DNA of 64,000 nucleotides from Litsea cubeba (taxonomy: Eukaryota; Streptophyta; Magnoliopsida; Laurales; Lauraceae): positions 112,718,093 through 112,782,092 of the forward strand of contig CM022946.1 of the NCBI GenBank assembly GCA_012931725.1. The letters are read 5' to 3'. How positions within the stretch are numbered: position 1 is the stretch's first letter; each line of letters starts with the position of its first letter. A model generated the notes under the pieces. The model was not told the origin of the DNA. It did not search any database and saw nothing but the letters and a program-made list of their open reading frames with translations. The translations under genes were made by a program, and so were the position numbers. Shown here in pieces: positions 33,178 to 46,442 of this stretch.

Positions 33178-36100
33178 TGTAAGATCCCGACCCCAATCCT
33201 TTTGTTTAGCATTGTTTTAATCGTGGTTTAGTTTTTAAGCGAGATTTGATTTAGTTTGACCGCGTATTTGAGTTTGACCGGATTTTTTTTCCTTGCCTTG
33301 GAGATTTTAAAGACCGTTGACTTTGGTTTGACCCGGTCCTTATAATTTGTATTTTTATGAGAAATTACTTCGGATTTCAAAAATTCTGAATTTGGTGTAT
33401 TTCGACTTATTTTATGAAGTTTAACAACTTTCATGTTTGGATCATTTTGATTTGATACTCAAAAATCACGTTTTCGAGGAAAATGGGCAAAAATGACATT
33501 TTCACTAAATCTGTCCATGAATTTCGAAAATTTCAGAAATTGGGGAAAATATACTTTTTGGAAAGTAGATATTTCGCCGATCGTTTTTGTCTTCTTCGTC
33601 GTTTTCATCCGGGGCCCGCTTATACCATTTTTTAGCTTGATGAAGACCGGGGCCCACAAGACCCATTCTATAAGAAGGGGAACCCCCTCTTCTTCCCCTT
33701 CATTTCGTTCCAGCAAGGATGGGAGGGTTTTTCCCTCTCTTCCCTCCACTCTTTCTCTCTCTTCTGAACCACCTATCTCTTGGAGGTTTTGTGGAGGATT
33801 GATCTCCTAGGGCTCTTCTCCTCCCTCTTGGCTTTCCAAAGACCCCATTTTCAAGAGCATTGGGCTAGGACAACCCTCCTCTTCAAGCCCTTCTTCTTAT
33901 TTGGAACACCCTAAGGTTAGCATTGGTTTTCTTTTCTTTAAATCTTTGTTTTCCTTCTCATTTGGAGTGTTTTAATCATTCATGCAATGGGTTTTCATGG
34001 AGCTTGGAAAATGATGGATTTCTAGGGTTTCTTCTTGAGCCATTTTGGGGATTTTATGATTTGTGGAGCTTGAGGCCATAAGTGGACTTCATGGAGTGTT
34101 TTTACATCTTCTCTTGACCAAGGCAAGTGGAATTTTCAATTAGTATGATGGTTTCATTTCTCTTGTTTGGTTTCATGGCATTTCATGGTTAAGTTCTCAT
34201 CTCTTCATGATTTATGGATTTACTTTGAATAAATGAAGCAATGTTTTGTTGATTTCCTCTTATGCTATTGCCTTATAATGTATTGGAGGTTTGGTTTCAC
34301 TTTAGTTAATTTGAAAATTTTGCTTTCTTGTGTTAAGAGTTGGTGTTCAAAGAAATGGGGAAAAACTTTGATTTTAAAAGTGTTTGTTTGGTTAATTAGA
34401 TTGCTATTGATTGGGGATTTGATGAGTTTGGAAGGTCAAGGAAGGGCCCAAATGATCTAGGAAATTTGTATGAAGGTTTGGGAATGAAAAAGAATCAAAA
34501 ATGAAGAAAGAAAATCAGAAAAAAATGAAAAAGAGTGCATTCTGCACTCAGCCCGGACTGGGACAGAGCCCAGTCCGCTCGAGCGACCCAGTGGGCCGCT
34601 CGAGCGGACCAGGTTCTGTCTGGGCTTCGCTCGAGCGGACCCTGGGTCGCTCGAGCGAGGCCCAGTTCTGCCTGGGGCCTGGTTCAGGTCCGAAACTGGG
34701 TCTGTTTCAAGGATTTTCTGGGCCCGTTTTAAATCTGTTTTGGGCCTGTTTTTGGGGTGTTCTTTGGGCCTATTTCTTGGACCATTCAAGTCAGTTTTTG
34801 GGCCATTTCAAGACCTGATATTGGGCCATTTCAGGGCCTGATATTGGACTGTTTTAAGGCCTGTTTTTGGGCCTGTTCAGTTTAATTTTGGACTGTGTTT
34901 TAAAAATCAGTTTTGTGGGCCATTCGAGTCTAGTTTTGGGCTGATCTGAAAATCTGTTTTGTGGGCATTCAAAGTCAGTTTTTGGGCCAGTGTAAAGCCT
35001 GATATTGGGTCATCTTAGGTTCAGTTTTGTGGGCCTGTTCAGGTTGGTTTTGGTCGCTTTAAAAATCAGTTTTTGTGGGCCTGTTCGAAGTTTGTTTGGG
35101 CTGTTTTTAAGAATTGTTTTGAAGGCCATTTAAGGACTAGTTGTGGACTGTTTTTAAGACTGTTTTGTGGGCCTGTTCAAGGCCAGTTTTGGGCTGTTTC
35201 AAAAATTTGTTTTGTGGGCCTGGTTCAGGTTAGTTTTGGGGTTGTGTTTTATAGTTTGTTTGTGGGCCATCTTAGGTTCAGTTTTGGGCTGTTTTAAGGT
35301 TTGTATGGTGGGCCATTCAAGGTTCAACTATGAACTAATTTCAAGGTCTGTTTGGGCCGGATTTAAAGGATTGTTTTTGGGGTTTGGTTCAAGGCCAATT
35401 ATGGGCCTGTTTCTAAGAGTTTTGTCATTACTTCGATACTTGGAAAGTTTGTGAAATGGGAATGATGTGAGAATGAGTGTATGTGGAATTATCCGGGAAC
35501 CTTTCGTGTCTCAATGCGCACTTCATCATTTAAACATTATGGATTTTCATTGGCATCAAAACACATTCTTTATTTATCAATGTTTAAAGGTTAAATGTGC
35601 ATTGAGATGGGTTCCTTGGTAAGTCATTAAGTCATTCTCCACTGTCCATTCCATTTTAAGTCAGAAAAATCTATTTGTATTTGTATTTGTATTTGGATTT
35701 GATTTCTTTGGTGAACTAATTTAAATAGCATCGATGATTTGTTATAAAATCATGTGTCTTCCCATGTTCGAAAGGGTTGCTCGTATGATTTTATACAAAT
35801 CACCTCGATGCGTATTTGAACGGTTTACCATAGATATTCGTATGTTTTCTCCGATTCGATTTGAAAAGAGATTTGGAGTATGTTCGTCACATTCGGGATT
35901 TCTTCGATGAGATTATTGTTTTGATAAGACTCGTATTTGAAAATAAAACCCTCGAGGCAAGACTGGGCCAGAGCTATGTGGTGCGAGCCCATGAGCCAAA
36001 GAGGCTATGATTCCGAAAACAAAACCCCGAGGCAAGACGGGGCCAGAGCTATGTGGTGTGAGCCCCTGAGCCAAAGGGATTAGTATTATGTTAGATTTGT

Positions 36101-37259
36101 ATCTGTTTGAGTTTGGAAACTAAAGGCACCACTAGGCTTAGGTCACCTTGTCGGGCTGATCACCCGGCTTGGGATCTTTACTCTGTCCGCCAGCTGCAGC
36201 TTGGATTCCGTTTGTACCGACCATGGCAACGGTAATGATCTGCCGGTCCCATTTGTATGGCTACGGTTCTGATCCTCTGTTTAGTACCACGTTCAGTGGC
36301 TACGCTGTGTCTGCTCTTATTACTTCGGTATTAGGAGGATTTAGCTATTTGTGGTCGCCTAGGTTTTATCCGTATATTACTTTAGTTTATGATTATTGTC
36401 GGTTATGCTTTCTATGCTTTGATTTGTTTAATGTTTACGATATCGACCTTCATCGTATTGTTTCTACTATTCAGTTTTTAAATGTATTTCCAATTATTAA
36501 ATGCTTTGCTTGGATGGTTATCTTTTCGAGACATTTATGCTTTAGAGACTGTTCGTTTATTGCTTTGATATTCGTGTTCGGTCTTTCGATCGTCTTTTCG
36601 TGATTTATTGTTATTATTGGTTAGACTCCTTATTCGGTTTTACGAGGATTTCGCCTGGTTTTATGTATGTTCTTTCCTTCATATTATTTGTTTATTTGCT
36701 TGCCAGACCGTCGTGTCTGACCCTTTTGTTTGGTGCCAGTTTCTTCTCTTTTCTGTTTGTAGGTGTTTGACCAGAGGAGGCGGTGGGACCGCCGGTCTGA
36801 CGTGAGAGGCTGCCCGTTGATATCATCTAGATGTCAAGTTTGGCACCAGAGTTCGTATTGAAATGTTGGGGTAGGATTTATGTTTAGTTGGTTATATTGT
36901 TGTATGGCTTCATTAGCCTTTTTATTGGGTTGTAATTAAGACACTTGTTAATTGAAATTTGAATATGGGAAATAATAGATTTGTTACTACCAGCTCAGTG
37001 TGTTGTGATTTATGATTTATGCCAGTCTGTTTATGATGGCTTTATGACATTGGTTGCGTACGACACGGAATCCGATGGCCACGGATTCCGAGTCGTAACA
37101 CCTTGGTTAGCTTCCGCGAAAAATATACTCTGATTGTGTTGGCATGTGATTATCCTCATTCACGCGGATCTTGGGAACTATAACAAAAAGTTTCAAATTA
37201 TTCCAAAATTTCGCACCCCGAGATCGGTTCGCTGCAGGTCCCGGTTTCGGGGCGTGACA
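33178..37259 (+). repeat. 3' LTR of the LARD-like element
   Basis: 4082 bp. By eye it differs from the 5' LTR by two substitutions and seventeen one-base indels, nearly all in homopolymers or short repeats; the indels sum to the observed 3-bp length difference. Confidence 0.93.
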
Positions 37260-37264
37260 AAAAC

Positions 37265-39034
37265 CTTGGTCTGGAAATGCCCTTGAAACCCCAGAAGGTT
37301 TCGTAGAGATGGAAGCCTCCGAAAATATTGTAGAGGAACCACCTTCGAACCTTCCAACAGAAGATCCTGTTCAAAAGATAGACTTGGGAACACCAGATAA
37401 CCCACATCCAGTATTCATAAGCAAGAATATAAAGGATGATGAGTTACCCGAGTATATCGCCTTTCTTCGTGAGTTCGTTGATTGCTTTGAATGGTCTTAC
37501 GCTGAAATGCCTGGAATAGACCCCAAAATAGCAATCCACAAACTCAATCTTCAAGAAGACATCAAGCCTGTCAAGCAGGGCCAAAGAAGATTCCGTCCAG
37601 ATGTGATGGATGAAATTGAACAAGAAGTTTAAAAACTCAAAAGCTTCGGCTTCATCCGCGAGGAACAACATCCTGAATGGTTGGCCAATATTGTCCCCGT
37701 GACAAAGAAAAACAGGCAGATCAGGGTCTGTATTGACTATAGAGACCTGGATGGCGCATGCCCTAAAGATGAATTTCCGCTCCCCATACCAGAGGTAATG
37801 ATTGACAATATATGTGGATTCGAGCGAATGATATTCGTGGATGGTTTCTCTAGCTACAATCTGATAAAGATGCATCCTAAAGATGAAAAACATACATCCT
37901 TTCGGACCCCACTTGGCATGTATTGCTACACTGTCATGCCATTTGGTCTGAAAAATGCTGGCGCCACATATCAGAGGGCTACGATGAAAATATTCCAAGA
38001 TATGTAGCACAAGATGGTTGAATGTTACGTTGATGACCTCGCAGTCAGAAGAAAAAGAAAATAAGATCCTCTCGAAGACATTTGAGAAGTCTTCCTCCGA
38101 CTTCGCAAAAAGAAACTATGGATAAATCCTTTGAAGTGCTTCTTCGGCGTCTCGTCGGGTAAGTTCCTCGGATTCTTAGTTCGGAAAGCTGGAATAGAGC
38201 TTGACCCCATCAAAGTCAAGGCTATTCTAGAAATGCCCTCTCCAAGTACCTTGAGAGAACTCAAAGGGCTTCAAGGGAGATTGGCCTACATCAGATGGTT
38301 CATCTCCAATCTTTCTGGGAAATGCCGTCCATTCTCTCGGTTGATGAAAAAAGGTGTAAACTTTGTCTGGGATGCTGACTGCGAAGCTGCGTTCCAAGAT
38401 ATCAAGTCATACCTAACCAAACCTCCAGTATTAGCTGCTCCTACTACTGGAAAACCATTCATCTTGTACACTAGAGCCCTTGATCACTCTCTGGGTGCTC
38501 TACTTGTATAAGAAAATGATGAAAGAAAAGAAGCTGCTCTATACTACCTCAGCCGCATGCTAGTAGGTGTAGAGCATTGCTATTCTCCAGTCGAAAAAGA
38601 ATGCCTTGCAGTGATGTTCGCCGTACAAAAGCTACGTCACTACTTGTTTTCCAACACAGTCTACCTGGTCTCGAGGATCAACCTCTTGAAGGTCCTTGAC
38701 ACAAAAGCATGTTCTCTCAATGTCCGATTGGCAAAATGGTCCATCCTTCTGTCGCAATTTGATATTAGGTATGTACCGTAAAAAGCAATCAAAGGCCAAG
38801 CTCTAGCAAACTTACTCGTAGAGCATCCATTGCCTAAAGATTCTCCGCTCAGAGATGATCTCCTAGACGAACCAGTCTACAATGTGGAGACTTTCTCACA
38901 AAATGCCTCCTGGGACATGTACTTTGACGATGCAACCAGGACAAATGAAAAAAGACAGCTGATCTCGAGAGTTGGCATCCTCTTTGTTAGCTCTGACAAA
39001 TACATGATTCCAGACGCTTTCTCGCTACTGGAAC
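37265..39034 (+). pseudogene. pol: Reverse transcriptase and RNase H of element B
   Basis: The only RT in the window. One frame spans the whole segment with stops but no frameshift. RT motifs: VCIDYRDLDGACPKDEFPLP (near 37727), FVDGFSSYN, MPFGLKNAGATYQR (37936) and the catalytic YVDD (38026-38037). The connection follows (KFLGFLVRKAGIE; LQGRLAYIRWFISNL). Then RNase H (FILYTRALDHSLGALLV; CYSPVEKECLAVMFAVQKLRHYL) and the start of a second, Tat-type RNase H (WDMYFDDATR near 38911). Stops: TAA 37630, TAG 38005, TAA 38062, TGA 38083, TAA 38509 and TAA 38779, most explicable as CAA, CAG or CGA with C-to-T. Element C interrupts it after FSLLE; GGAAC 39030-39034 is the left duplication. Confidence 0.9.
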
Positions 39035-41210
39035 TGATGGCTGCTCGGTACTACCGAGATCGGCGGACGTGGGAGTCCGTTGGGTACGACCCTTTCGCAC
39101 CCGGGGGGCAGGAAGCGGGTATCAACATTTTTTTGTGTGGGTGTGCCAGATTTTCTATTTTACTTGGAATTGCAAGTGGTGATTCGGAGATCGACCTTCA
39201 CAGGTAAAAACGAAATCAACTTCTTTCAAGTTTTCCATTGCACATATATTTAAGAAAAGAGACATTTTTCTTAATTTGCCGTGAAAGGCTATTTTTTGGC
39301 ATTTACAGCCGATTTTTGGCGTTTATAGCCGATTTACAATTCTTATCAATAATGAAAGACAAGAGTTGTGATTTTTGTCTCTTTTGAAAAAAATACAAAC
39401 TACAATGAAAAGTAAGAAAAGGAGGATCTAACTTCTCAGGAGATTATGGGGGACTCGTTCAGATTGACGGTCACAAGACATGTATGGACTTCGCCATCAT
39501 CCATGCAGATGAGAACAGAGGATGCTCTTGATTCGCTTGGCTTAGCTATAACCTCAGCTTTTTAGAGGACAGAGACCAAAAGGAGGTCCTATGTCTAATA
39601 AAAAACTAAATAGACGGGCTGAAAAGCCACGTCTAAGCCATTGGAGGCAGAAAGAGAAGGCAAAGACCTTGGGGGGTGGGGGTACCCCCCAAGGGACTTT
39701 TGTCACCTTGTAGTGGTGGTCGGTGCAGAACTTCGCAGAGTTCTCTCTTTCTTTCTCTTAGATTTTTTATGCCTTTTTCTGTCTGGATTTCCAGATTTTC
39801 TGAAGTCTCTCTAGAATGCTCTCCTATTTATAGGCTCTTGGTAGCCATTTAGGAGGGTTTATGGGCTTTTATTGTCATTAAGCCACATAATGGGAGGAGT
39901 TAAAAGTTTTAATTCTTTTACTTTGTAACTCCTTTTTCTTGGCTTGTGATTGGCCGGTGGAGATTGAGGGCATTTATTCGCCTTTAATCGCCATGATGGG
40001 AGGAGTTTCATGGTTTAAATGCCATGAATCAATTGACTTGTAACTCCCGGATGCTTGCTTCTGATTGGGCCATCCTAAGAAATGAATTAATGACTGCATT
40101 AAAGCTAGTCAATTAATCACATTAAGTGGTCGCCGAGCAGTTGAAGAGTCGCGGGCCGTGCCGCGTCTTTTGGGATTCTTCTGGCGATGATCATCGATGG
40201 ATCTTCATGTAGATCGACATCGGATGACCATGTAACTTCAGATATTGGTTGCTAACAGCGGGTCGGTGCCATCTGTCCTATCGATTTCTCGATCGGTCGG
40301 GTAGAAAGCACACTTTTTTGGTCGACCGGTTGGCGATCAATGTTGATTTTGATACTCTTGATGATTGATCCGTGATTTTGACGGATGTCAAAGGAGTTGG
40401 TGCCTCAAAAGTATGAATTTTGGAAAATCCCAGAAGTTGGAAGCTTCGAATCGCGAAAAACGATGAAAAATGGGCTTTCCGGGGCCAACCCGGAGATTTC
40501 GGGCTCCATGGTCACAGGCGACCCTGGGGGGAATTTCCCCCCTTTTGTCCCGTTTTGCGGCCATTTTTTATGTTTTTCGATTCTTTTTTCTTCCGAATTT
40601 TTTCTTGATATTTTTTTATCATTTATTGGCCTGATTTCCCTGTAGAAAACTTGATGAGAATCCTTGCATTTTGGATTGCAAAGTTTCCAATTTTCCGAGA
40701 AAGCCGAAGACTTTGTAACGCAGAGCTGCCGATTTTCCGTCAGAAGCTGAAACTGGGTCAAACGATGTCGGAATGACCTGAAATTTGAGGTGAAGCCTCC
40801 TGAGTAATAAATAAGACCAACCATAGGCTTTTATTTGAGTTTTGAAGCCGTATGGGTCCTGTCACCAGTAGACTTGATTTTATCGCGAGGAAGATGTTGC
40901 GGCTTGATGTGCAGTCAACCGATGTCTGATTGACTTGAAATTTGACAGGGAACCTATTGGAGTCATTTTAAGATGATCCATAGGATCTGTCTTGGAAACC
41001 ATGGTCCCGGGGAGCTTCGCCATCGAGAGGCCTGATTTGGCTTCCGAGTGTCAAAGTATGGTCAAATGTTGTCGAAATGACCTGAAACTTGACGTGTAGT
41101 CCTTTGTAAGCATTTTGAAGCCGTCCATGTGCTTTTTTTGATGAGTGATGGCCTCGGTGGTTCTCACCGCCGAGAGGCTTGATTTAGCTGTTCGAGGGTT
41201 GATGGAGGGT
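39035..41210 (-). repeat. 3' LTR of element C, start of U3 deleted
   Basis: The right part is joined at about 41210 to the middle of the antisense gene. AGGGT is found at the junction and in both parent sequences, so the deletion used microhomology and removed the LTR start, the purine tract and the first exons. TATA on the minus strand at 39825-39832. Confidence 0.88.
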
Positions 41211-43679
41211 ATTTTCGGCCCATATCTTCTATTCGTGGTTTGTATACCACTGCCCTGGCTTCCACCGGCTTGGTACTGCACAGGATGATGATCATCTCAT
41301 GATTCGACTGAGGATGAGGATGAAATGCAGAGGATCCGACGGTTCAGGGACGTCGAGATAGGGCAATGTTCAGTGAAGCTTTTTTCAGAGTTGCAGAAGA
41401 AGGCTTTTGACTTTGGTGCCTCCCGAGACTCTACCAGGGCAGGGTCAGGAAGGCATTACTCCGTGACAAATGCAGAAAAGGAGTGGCTTTTCAGCATACG
41501 TGTCGGTATGATGGTGTACCGCAGACATCTTTTCGTCGACATCCAGCCGTATGTACCTTCTCGCTTTGCTCTGCAATTGGGCTTTTCTCAAGGCGTTGCT
41601 GGAGCACCTTCAAGCATGGTGAAGCGCTTTGGAGGTTTACAGGATGAGAGAAACGCATGGGCTTTCTATAGTGTGAAAGACACTACTGCCATGATTTCTT
41701 ATCCTGTGTTGTCGACTTCCCGGACTGCCGGCTTCGCGAAGTGGTTCGCGGAGAGCTTTTCGGCATATTTGGGGTTTTCCAAGAAGGAGCTTGATGTGAA
41801 GCTATCATTTGGAAAAGGCCTTGGAAAGTTGGATGGTGTCTGGCGAGAGGAAGTTTGGGCCTTCCTTTCTGGAGAGAAGCACAAGATAGGCTTTCTCGGT
41901 GACCAGGGCGTCATTGGTTCTGAAGCTATTCGATAAATACCTGATGAGGCTTTAGCGTAGCTTGAACAAGAGGAAGTTGAGCTTGATGCTTGGATGCAAG
42001 CGGCACAGAGGTGAGCTTCCGTGGAGTCTACTGACAAGGGTAGACCATCCAGTGAGGAGTGTAGTGGGAAACCTGACTCTGACAACGGTGCAGATTCTTC
42101 TAGGAGGCGAGCCCGCAGAAGTAAGAGGAAGATGAGTCATCATCGCAGCAAGGGGCAACATGAGAACTCTCATGACATAGAAGTCCCTCTTACTATCAAT
42201 GAGGAGGTGCCGAGGAATGCTGACGAGCCTCCAGAAAAGAGAAGCCGAGAAGAAGAGACCGTCGGTGAAGGTATGATTCTTCCTTTTTCTTTTTCCATTT
42301 CTTTTCATGGGATTTTTCCATGTCTTGATTTTTCCATTATCTGATTTGCTTTCTCCCCTTGCTGCTTCTTTTTTTTAGCAGAGGAAACCTTGGCGATGCC
42401 TGAGGTTCCAACCGATGAGGCGGTGACGGAAACGGTTGTGGCACCGAAAGAAGAACCGAGGGACTCTGGAGTGGTTCCAGAATCTCCAATTGGTATAACT
42501 TATTTTACTTTTTTTTTATCTATGACTTGGTTTACTAACATTTTTCTTGTCAGCTGACTTGCCACAGGATTCCGATGACTTTGAACCATCGATGAATGCA
42601 AATGTTGATGATGCTTCCGATGAGTTCATGGAGGAAGAGAGTGTTCCGCCAGTCGTTGAAGAAGGTATTTTATAGTAATAACCCTGATAATGATTTTTTT
42701 TTAAACAGGATCATATTCATACCTTTTTGTGTTTCTTTGGCAGGTTTGAAGCGACAGAGGAGAATCCATTGCTTCCTTCAGAACCAGAGCAAGAGATGCC
42801 AGAGGTTGATCTGGAGGTAAAGACTCTTACAACCAATTCTAACACGAAGGAGGAGGTACCTCGTGCCGAGATTCCATCCCCAGCAGCTCCAACTGGAAAG
42901 AGTTCTTTCGTTACTCTTTCAACGGGGCATGACATGAGCAGCCGACCGACGGAGCGGGGCGAATCTTCAGCTGGGCCATCTCTTCTTTTTTGAATAAGGT
43001 GGTGGTGTAGGTTCTGAGCTCTTGGATTGAGACTCTCCTTGCTGGACACTTGGATGCCGGATTTGGCATGATCCAACATGTGCAGGAGATTGTCAGTGAT
43101 GCCGAAGAGGCTGGTCTGGATGTCACAGGTGCCAGGGCGATCATTGATAGGATCATTGCATTGGATGACAAGTGGTTTGAGACCGTGGGTTTTGCTGACG
43201 ACCAGTTCTTCAAGGAGATGTTCCTGGACCCTGTTGATAAGGCTAAGTCTGACCTAAATGAGGCGATACAAAGCAGGAAGCAGCTAGTCCGAGAGAAGAA
43301 CTTAGAAGAGCTAGCCATCAGTGGGCTGACACATGAACTTAACATCCTTGATAGGGAGGTCGATGAGGCAAGGAAACGTCTTGAGCATTTGAAGGCATAA
43401 GTCGCTACCAAGTGGGTTGCTATAACAGATGCTCGCGATAGGGAGAGTACTCTGATTCGCCGGGTTGCAGATGCTGATCGAGTTCTTAAAAGGAAGTTTC
43501 AAGAGGACAAACAATGGCAAACTGCTCGCGATAAGCTTCCCGGTGCGAAAGAAGGGTTACAGCCTACCCCAGCATCTCATGGCAAGTTCCTGAAAAAGCG
43601 TGCCCTGGAAACTCTAACGGCTGAGGCCAAAAGTTTGCTTGAGGAGTTGAAGTTTTGGCTGGAAACCATTTTTGGTTGA
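41206..43679 (+). pseudogene. Antisense PMD-type gene of element C, 5' truncated
   Basis: Same gene as 6742-11316, here on the plus strand. It begins mid-domain (SWFVYHCPGFHRLG-like text, now frameshifted). A long open stretch follows (41325-41936: RRFRDVEIGQ, then GGLQDERNAWAFYS and KSELD-like text). Introns by GT-AG and frame continuity: 42271-42381 (GTATGATTCT...TTTTTTAGCAG), 42493-42553 (GTATAAC...CTTGTCAG) and 42665-42743 (GTATTTTAT...TTTGGCAG). The positions match copy A, while intron lengths differ (111, 61 and 79 bp against 100, 75 and 75). A charged helical tail follows (LDREVDEARKRLEHLKA), with TGA 43677-43679. Decay: TAA 41934, TAG and TGA just after, a one-base loss after the last intron, TAA 43398. 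Confidence 0.75.
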
Positions 43680-44940
43680 GCTCCTGATTTTTGTAGCAGA
43701 AACTATCCTTCTTCTCTTTTTTTTGGTACCACATGTATTTTTTTTTACTCTCTTTTTTTGTAGTGCTTGTGAACACTTTTTTTTTGTACCGCATGTATTT
43801 TTTGGTACTCTTTTTTTTTTGTTTTGTTTTGTTTTCCCTACGTTCACTTAAAACTTTTTGTGATGAAAGTAATTGCTAAATGGGATATATTTTTGTTTGT
43901 GTTCCCTGTGCTCACTTAAATGTTTTTGTGATGAAAGCAATTGCTAAATGGGATGTTTTTTTTTTTGTTTTCTCTACGCTCACTTAAATCTTTTTGTGAT
44001 GAAAGCAATTGCTAAATGGGATGCTTTTTTTTTATTTTCCCTACGCTCACTTAAATCTTTTTGAGATGAAAGCAATTGCTCAATGGGATTTGATCAAAAG
44101 TTTGTCATTTTGTGAAAATCTTTTGTCAAATGATTGTTTTGGCATGGGAGCCAGATTTTGTTTATGGCATAAGAGCCGATTTTGGCATGAGAGCTGGTTT
44201 TTTGTGGCATTGATAGCCGAGTTTGTGGCATTGATAGCAGTTTTTTTTTTTAAAGCCAAGTTTTGATCGGTGGCATTGATAGCCGGTTTTGTTTTGTGGC
44301 ATTGATAGCCGGTTTGGTGGCATTTATAGCCGGTTTGTGGCATTTATAGCATGTTTTGGTGGCATTTATAGCCGGTTTTGGCTTTCAAAACTACAAGTAT
44401 CGACTAAAAGTCGCCTCCCTGCTGAATGGTCTTGCAAGTATCGATGGAATGTCGCATCCTTGCTCATTCGGTTACGGGTATCGATGGAATCTCGCATCCT
44501 CACGGATTTGGGTGCAAGTATCGATGGAATGTCGTATCCTTATTTTTCAAAAATTTTGGTTTTACGGGTACTGACTTGATGTCGTTTCCCCACGATTTTT
44601 GAAATTTGCGGTTTTCTCGAACCTTTGGGTTGTGGATATCAACTGCAATGTTGCATCTCCACGATTTCTTGGTTTTTTCGAACCTTTGAAATTTGGGTTG
44701 TGGATATCAGCTGAAATGTTGCATCTCCACGATTTTTAGGTTTTTTCGAACCTTTGAAATTTGGGTTGTGGATATCAACTGAAATGTTGCGTGTCCACAT
44801 TTTTTTTTTATTTTGCAAGTATCGACGAAATGTCGCTTACCTGCGATTTTGAAAATGTAGAACGTGGTTCGCATGCTTCCGATTTGTGCAAGTATCGACT
44901 CAGTGTCGCTTCCCTGCGGTTTTTTGAAAAAACATTTTTT
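43680..44940 (-). repeat. Three repeat blocks of element C
   Basis: In plus order: poly-T-rich blocks and four ~70-bp units with TTTTTGTGATGAAAGYAATT (43700-44100), the GGCATTGATAGCCGGTTTTG minisatellite (44143-44385), and the GCGACATT/TCGATACTTGCA array (44395-44935). Same order as in A and B with different copy numbers. 44941-45275 is the conserved spacer with no gene. Confidence 0.85.
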
Positions 44941-45275
44941 TTTGTTTAAAGACGCGAGGGTCATAAGTTTTGACCTAAAACCATTTAGGCGGTAAAAGGT
45001 AGGGTGGACTTGGGTGGAAATACCTGAATCCAAATTTTGTTTCAAACAATGAATTTTGGGTTCAAGGGTTAAAAATTTTGGTCAAGTTAGGGAAAGGTTC
45101 CTAAACTTGAACCTTTTTTTTTTGAATAATGAAACGATGAAAGTAAGCATTATTTAAATTTCTAGAAATTTCAACATTTGATGTGAAAATTCTAAAAAGA
45201 GTGGGTTTGACGAGCGTGTACATGGAAACCGGTTTTGGCCGTACAGGCATTGCTCTTACCCAGTTGGGTAAGTTT

Positions 45276-46442
45276 TCAAGGGTAGTACCATTTTAAGAAC
45301 TTGTCGTTGATGGGCAGCATACATCTGTCACCCTCCATGTTTAGGTGTGCGTATGCACCGTTGGATAAAACCTTGTTGATGACGTAGGGTCTCTCCCATT
45401 TTATCTCAAACTTGCCTTTGGACTTGTGAGCGAAGGCCATTGGTCTTTTTACCGTAAGAACCAAGTCACCCTTTTTGTAGGCGCATTGCCTGACCTTTTT
45501 GTCGAAAGATCCTGACATGAGTGCTTGGTAAAGTTCAATGCTTTGTCGAGCTTCTAGCCATCTCTCATCGAGATTGTCCAACTCATGGAGTCGCAATTTG
45601 ACTTTACTTTCTTGAGTCATGTCATTTTGCAAAGATACCCTGAAGGAAGGAATTTATACTTCCAAGGGTACGACGGCTTCGCATCCATAGACCAAGGAGA
45701 ATGGTGTGCTATGGGTTGGTCCTCGAGCGGTGGTTTGATAGGCCCACAAAGCTTCAGACAGTTTGTCGGTCCAGTCTCTTTTGTGACTAGAGGCCATTTT
45801 TTTAGGATTTTGCAGAGTGTCTTGTTGAAAGCTTCTGCTAATCCATTTGCTGCCGGATTGTATGGAGTCGAAGGACAGCTTTGGATTTTGTATTTTTCGC
45901 AGAACTTGTAAAATCGATGATCCCGGAATTGTGGTCCGTTATCATGGATGAATCTTTTGGGTATGCCGAAATGACAAATGATGTTGGTGTGCAGGAACTG
46001 AAGGACCGATGAGGTCTTCATTTCGTTGAGCGCAAATGCTTCTGACCACTTGGAAAAATAATCCGTAGTGGCGAAGATGAAGCGATGACCTTTGCTTGAA
46101 GGGGGAGAAATAGGACCTATGATGTCCATACCCCAGGCTTCGAAAGGCCATGAAATCGCTGTAGGATGTAGCCATTCTGGAGGCATGTGAATGTAATCTC
46201 CATGAACTTGGCATTGTTGGTAGTGCTTAGCAAATTGCATTGCGCCAGCTACCATGGTAAGCCTGTAATAACCTAACCTTTTTATCTGATCATAGAGCTT
46301 GGGACCAGCCTGATGAGCTCCAAAGACCAGCATGAACTTCTTTGAGTGTTTCTTCAGCCTTTTATTGTGACAAGCAGCATAGAAATACCCCATTGAAGGA
46401 TTTCCTGTAAAGGATTTTTGAAGGAATATCCAAATGAAAGCT
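45276..46442 (-). pseudogene. int: Integrase of element C with intact DDE residues, frameshifted
   Basis: The reading frame includes the zinc-binding side (CHNKRLKKHSKKF; CQQCQVHGDYIHMP with C-x2-C) and the core: Asp in WGMDIIGPI, Asp in IHDNGPQF, Glu in NGLAEAFNKTL. Shortly after, a frameshift (KILKKWPLVTKE) separates it from the C-terminal part (45632-45276, SIELYQALMSGSFDKKVRQ to KWYYP), which lacks a chromodomain. It is joined in frame to the gag linker at about 46440, where GGATATTC marks the deletion. The catalytic triad is intact, but the whole is not one frame. Confidence 0.85.

Larger units (their letters stand above)
27110..37259. mobile_element. LARD-like non-autonomous LTR retrotransposon with 4.08-kb LTRs
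   Basis: A complete insertion: 10150 bp between perfect AAAAC duplications (27105-27109 and 37260-37264). The LTRs are TGTAAGATCCCG...GGCGTGACA, 4079 and 4082 bp. The internal part is 1989 bp with a primer site for initiator-Met tRNA and a purine tract but no recognisable gag or pol. Large LTRs with non-coding interior define LARDs (large retrotransposon derivatives). The orientation of the primer site and purine tract makes it plus strand. Nearly identical LTRs mean a recent insertion. Confidence 0.93.
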
